Of a DNA stretch of 35,035 nt, positions 31,335 through 35,035 are shown in pieces; the first letter of the stretch is position 1, and each line of letters starts with the position of its first letter. Source of the stretch: Bacillus sp. 491mf (GTDB taxonomy: Bacteria > Bacillota > Bacilli > Bacillales > Bacillaceae_G); NCBI RefSeq assembly GCF_900112415.1, contig NZ_FOLV01000040.1:1-35035 (forward strand). Reading direction: 5' to 3'. Both the position numbers and the translations under genes were made by a program. The notes below the pieces were generated by a model that saw nothing but the letters and a program-made list of their open reading frames with translations, was not told the DNA's origin and searched no databases.

Positions 31335-31372
31335 ACAACAGCCGTATTCAGAAGTCTGAATACGGCTGTTGT
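31335..31372 (-). terminator. Terminator of the RND efflux gene
   Basis: ACAACAGCCGTATTCAGA and its exact complement form an 18-bp stem with a 2-nt loop. On the minus strand it is followed directly by TTTTTC, four bases after the stop codon. Confidence 0.93.
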
Positions 31373-31376
31373 AACG

Positions 31377-34300
31377 TTAAGATTTAGGAACATCTGTATA
31401 AGGTTCGTGTCGGTTTTTGCGATGCTTTTTACTACCGATTTTATCTAGCAATTCGTACATAACGGGTACGACAACTAGTGTTAGTAATGTAGAAACTAGT
31501 AAACCGCCAATGACTACAACAGCTAAGCTTTTTGATACCATACTTCCGGCCTGTGCATCACCGAATAATAGAGGAAGCATTGCGAAGATGGTTGTAATAG
31601 CTGTCATAATAATTGGGCGCAATCGTACAGAACCAGCTTCTAATAGTGCTTCTCTTGTTGCCATTCCTTTTTCGCGATTTTGTTGTACACGTTCTATTAA
31701 GACAATGGCATTCGTTACAACAATTCCGATTAGCATTAAAGCTCCGATCAGAGAGTTTAAATCGACAGGTGTTTGTGAAATTATTAAACCTAAAATTCCG
31801 CCAACAGCTGCTAATGGCAGAGAGAACAAAATTGCAAATGGTGCGCGTGCTTGCCCGAAAGTAATAACCATAATTAAGTAAACGACACCGATTGCGATTC
31901 CCATAACCTTAAATAAATCAGTGAAATTTTCTTGCATCGATTCTGTTGCTCCGGCAATGTTAACTTTTGCCCCATCAGGCAATTTTAAATCTGCAATAGC
32001 TGTATTTACTTCTGCGCTTACTTTGCTTAAATCTTCATCTTTTGCTTCTGCTGTAACTTGAATTGTTTCTTTTCCATCTTTGTGGAATATTTCAGTTTGT
32101 ATTTGTTTTTCAGAAATCGTTGCAACATCTTTTAATGCGATTAAGCCAGTAATTGGTGATAGGATGTTTGAGTTTAAAATCGTATCTTTATTAGGTGTCT
32201 CTGTTTTTTTGTGTTCTAACATAAGAGTTGTCTTTTCGTTGTCTAGTGTGATTTGGCCAATTGGTGATTTTTTCATTAAAAATGCAACTTGTTGTCCGAT
32301 GACTTCGGAATTTAAGCCTGCCTTTTCTGCTTTTGTTTGATCGACGTTAACAACCCATTCGTTTTTCTCTTCCTCTGTATTGGTTTTTACTTTTGAAAGA
32401 CTATTTAAGCTTTTTAATTTTGTAGTAACAAGGTCAGAAGCTTGTTTTAAATCTTTATTATTGTTTGCAGTGATATTAAATTGTAATGCGTTTCCACCGC
32501 CGAAACTTGAAAAGCTTACTTTTATATAATCAAATGTCGCTGGTTGAAATTGATTCTGTTCTTTTTTTAGTTTATTAATGTACGGTTCAAGGTCAATGCC
32601 CTTTTTAAAATCTATAAATATACTTGCAAGATTGTTTTTTCTCGTTTGTCCCCATTGTGCATCTTCTGCAGCGGAACCCATTTGTAATATAACGTTTTTT
32701 ACATTTGGATCTGCAAGTAATTTTTTCTCAAATTCAAAAGCCTGCTGCTTCCCTTTCTCTAAATCGTAATTAGCAGGGAATGTCATATTAATAGAAAGCA
32801 TGGTGTTATCATCAGATTTAATGTTCGCTTTTGGGAGTAGAATGTAAGCTGCAATTGAACCGACAAATAATAAAAAAGCGGTAAATAAAATGATAAATTT
32901 ATGTGATAACGACCATTTTAAAATGGCTGTATAACGTTTCGTTTCTTTTTGCTCTGTATGTGTTGTTTTCCTTAAAAGTAGAAAAGCCATGAGTGGCACA
33001 ACTGTCAAAGCCACTAATAGAGATGAAAGAATTGAATAAACAACTGCTAATACCATAGGCAACATAAATTCACCGATTCCGCCTGATACAAGACCGATTG
33101 GTAAAAATACGGCGACGGTTGTTAAGGTAGAAGACGTAATTGCGATTGCTACTTCTTTCGTAGCGTCAATAATTAAGTCTTTCGAGAAAGAATCTTTTTG
33201 TAAACGACGGAAGATGTTTTCAATTACAACGATGCTATCATCGACGAGACGTCCGACAGCAACTGCCAATCCACCTAAAGTTAAAATGTTTAAAGTGATA
33301 TTAGACTGATTAAGTAAAAAGAGTGTAAGAAGTATGGATAATGGGATACTAACAATCGAAATTAGAGTAGTACGAATGTTACGCAAGAAAATTAAAATGA
33401 TGAATGTAGCGGCAATCGCGCCAAGCACAACTTCTTTCCCCATACTTGTAACAGCATTTTGGACTTGTTCGTGTGTAGACATAAGTGTTTTTATAGTGAA
33501 AGTTTCTTTATATTTCTTATTTATATCATCAACCTTTTTCTCGATTTCTTTTCCGATTGTAACGGCATTTTTGCTCGGTTCTTTCGCAACGACTAGTACA
33601 GCGCCGTCATCGCCGTTAATGTGAGAAATAGCATCATGATGTTGTTTTAATTCAACTTTTGCGATGTCGCGTAACTTTAGTTCAGGTGTTAGTGTAACAT
33701 TCTGTATATCATCAACGCTTTTTATTTCTCCAATTACGCGAAGTAGGTAATTTTCATTATTTATAGATATTTGCCCAGCTGGTATAGAAGCTTCTTTTCC
33801 TTGCAGGGCGGATACGATTTGTGATGTTGCGATGTTTTTATCTTTCATTTTAGCGGGATCTAATACAATAGATAACTCAGATGTTGATTTCCCATAAAAC
33901 ATAACATTAGAAACGCCATCGATACTTTCAAGTTGTGGGACGATTTCTTTTTCAATTTGTTTCTCGTCAGCTTTTGTGAAGCCATTTTTCTTTTGGACTG
34001 TAATTTGTGCGAGTGGGATCATAGAAGTATTTAGTTGGCTGATAACAGGTTTCATGACGTCTTTTGGAAGTGTGATTCCGTTTGTGAGTTTTTCGACTTC
34101 ACGCGCTGCATCTTTCATATTCGTCTTTGCTTTATACATAATTTCAATTTTTGATAAGCCTTCACTTGTTGACGATGTAATGGTATCGACATGTGCAAGG
34201 TTTCGGAATTGCTTTTCGAGAGGGTCTGTCACTTCTTTCGTCATTGCTTCAGCATCTAGCCCCTCAGATAAAGTGGTAATTGTTATAGTTGGTTGATCCA

Positions 34301-34421
34301 GGCTTGGTAAAAATTCCATCGGTAATTTAGAGCCGGAATAAATACCTAATACAGAGATGAGAAAAACCATGATGATAATGGCGGCCCTATTTTTCAATGA
34401 AAACTTCGTCAATCTTTCCAT
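31377..34421 (-). CDS. RND-family efflux permease (AcrB/SwrC-like)
   Basis: A 1014-aa proton-driven efflux pump with 12 predicted TM helices: one near residues 12-30, then a large loop about 35-325, TM2-6 about 328-485, TM7 about 508-530, a second large loop, and TM8-12 about 830-1000. GRLVDDSIVVIEN (390-402) is the TM4 motif with proton-relay Asp394-Asp395. It is closest to the Gram-positive SwrC/YerP type, which exports surfactin-like lipopeptides or drugs, but the substrate is not deducible. No membrane-fusion protein or regulator is adjacent. AGGAGG is present before the ATG. Single gene between its terminator and the rrn promoters. Confidence 0.93.
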   Translation of the reverse strand: MERLTKFSLKNRAAIIIMVFLISVLGIYSGSKLPMEFLPSLDQPTITITTLSEGLDAEAMTKEVTDPLEKQFRNLAHVDTITSSTSEGLSKIEIMYKAKTNMKDAAREVEKLTNGITLPKDVMKPVISQLNTSMIPLAQITVQKKNGFTKADEKQIEKEIVPQLESIDGVSNVMFYGKSTSELSIVLDPAKMKDKNIATSQIVSALQGKEASIPAGQISINNENYLLRVIGEIKSVDDIQNVTLTPELKLRDIAKVELKQHHDAISHINGDDGAVLVVAKEPSKNAVTIGKEIEKKVDDINKKYKETFTIKTLMSTHEQVQNAVTSMGKEVVLGAIAATFIILIFLRNIRTTLISIVSIPLSILLTLFLLNQSNITLNILTLGGLAVAVGRLVDDSIVVIENIFRRLQKDSFSKDLIIDATKEVAIAITSSTLTTVAVFLPIGLVSGGIGEFMLPMVLAVVYSILSSLLVALTVVPLMAFLLLRKTTHTEQKETKRYTAILKWSLSHKFIILFTAFLLFVGSIAAYILLPKANIKSDDNTMLSINMTFPANYDLEKGKQQAFEFEKKLLADPNVKNVILQMGSAAEDAQWGQTRKNNLASIFIDFKKGIDLEPYINKLKKEQNQFQPATFDYIKVSFSSFGGGNALQFNITANNNKDLKQASDLVTTKLKSLNSLSKVKTNTEEEKNEWVVNVDQTKAEKAGLNSEVIGQQVAFLMKKSPIGQITLDNEKTTLMLEHKKTETPNKDTILNSNILSPITGLIALKDVATISEKQIQTEIFHKDGKETIQVTAEAKDEDLSKVSAEVNTAIADLKLPDGAKVNIAGATESMQENFTDLFKVMGIAIGVVYLIMVITFGQARAPFAILFSLPLAAVGGILGLIISQTPVDLNSLIGALMLIGIVVTNAIVLIERVQQNREKGMATREALLEAGSVRLRPIIMTAITTIFAMLPLLFGDAQAGSMVSKSLAVVVIGGLLVSTLLTLVVVPVMYELLDKIGSKKHRKNRHEPYTDVPKS

Positions 34422-34617
34422 AAATGAATTCCTCCATAATAGTGTTTTGATGGTTTACTGTTTTACTATATAACAAATGCCAGGGAATTACGGTTAAGAA
34501 CATGTAAAAATTTTCTAAAAAAATTCTTAAGTAAGGTATTTCTTGTATGGTTAGCTAAAGGTTTATAAAAGAATTGAATGGATAGCATAAAAAACTTCAT
34601 ATTTTTTTAAAAAATGC
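34422..34617. other. Intergenic region between the RND gene and the rrn promoters
   Basis: Very AT-rich. It presumably holds the promoter of the RND gene (minus) and upstream A/T tracts (UP-element-like) for the rrn promoter. No ORF or structured RNA is supported. Confidence 0.4.
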
Positions 34618-34646
34618 TTGTTTTTATAAAAAGCAGATGATATATT
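34618..34646 (+). promoter_or_regulatory. rrn promoter P1
   Basis: TTGTTT (34618-34623), 17 bp, TATATT (34641-34646), preceded by A/T-rich sequence. It is the first of two tandem promoters, as is usual for Bacillus rrn operons. Confidence 0.6.
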
Positions 34647-34707
34647 AATAAACGTCGCTGCTGCACGAAAGCAGAAAGCGAAATGAAAAAAGAAGTAAAA
34701 AACAATG

Positions 34708-34736
34708 TTGACATCGAAAAACAAAGATGTTAACAT
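34708..34736 (+). promoter_or_regulatory. rrn promoter P2
   Basis: A perfect -35 TTGACA (34708-34713), 17-bp spacer and TAACAT (34731-34736), about 100 bp before the mature 16S end. Confidence 0.8.
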
Positions 34737-34742
34737 GAGAAA

Positions 34743-34778
34743 GTCGCAAATGAGCGACGGACAAGTTCTTTGAAAACT
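34743..34778 (+). promoter_or_regulatory. rrn leader hairpin and boxA antitermination site
   Basis: GTCGC (34743) and GCGAC (34754) form a short stem. GTTCTTTGAAAACT (34765-34778) matches the Bacillus rRNA boxA-type motif for Nus-dependent antitermination. Confidence 0.75.
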
Positions 34779-34833
34779 GAACGAAACAAACAACGTGAAA
34801 CGTCAATTTTTATTTATGATGCTAGACAAACAC

Positions 34834-35035
<202 letters not shown>

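Noticed and set aside
34563-34793. 76-codon minus-strand ORF in the rrn promoter region
   Set aside because: It covers both rRNA promoters and boxA, and its composition is that of AT-rich noncoding DNA.

Overview
The window looks like chromosomal DNA of a Bacillus cereus group bacterium. It is AT-rich, uses strong purine-rich ribosome binding sites with occasional GTG and TTG starts, encodes a sortase whose catalytic residues fall exactly where they do in B. anthracis SrtA, carries a split FeoB of the kind I recall from this group, and ends inside a 16S rRNA gene of Bacillus type. I see no prophage, insertion sequence, CRISPR array or tRNA gene.

Layout. 1-1046 (-) is the 5' part of an exported protein with a long Lys/Glu/Ala/Gln repeat that runs off the left edge. 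1244-1783 (-) is a MerR-type HTH plus coiled-coil protein. 1999-4469 (+) is a translationally coupled pair: a fold-III PLP amino-acid deaminase/aldolase and a covalent-FAD aldonolactone-type oxidase. A small ABM/IsdG-like protein (-) and a secreted coiled-coil plus 3D-domain cell-wall protein (+) follow. Next come an HTH/membrane-protein pair, a secreted beta-propeller protein and sortase A (all +). A peptide transporter, a secreted protein and an amino-acid permease lie on the minus strand. 14942-16041 (+) holds an RlmA-family 23S rRNA methyltransferase behind what looks like a leader-peptide attenuator. A C39-like lipoprotein (-) and a second permease (+) follow, then qoxABCD (+), an M20 amidohydrolase (+), the feoA / feoB G-domain / feoB membrane-domain operon (-), pstS-pstC-pstA (+) without pstB, a large RND efflux pump (-), and the promoter region and start of an rrn operon (+).

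The genes are mostly housekeeping and envelope functions: respiration (Qox), iron and phosphate uptake (Feo, Pst), amino-acid and peptide uptake, and surface protein anchoring.

The most interesting signal is the leader of the rRNA methyltransferase. A 9-codon ORF ending Arg-Tyr-Arg-stop is followed at once by the left arm of an intrinsic terminator. That is the architecture expected for antibiotic-induced ribosome stalling controlling readthrough.

The second is a family of about 90-150 bp dispersed intergenic repeats. At least seven copies or fragments are in this window, sharing a CTGRCCG/CGGTCAG hairpin with invariant arm spacing. One copy appears to serve as a gene terminator.
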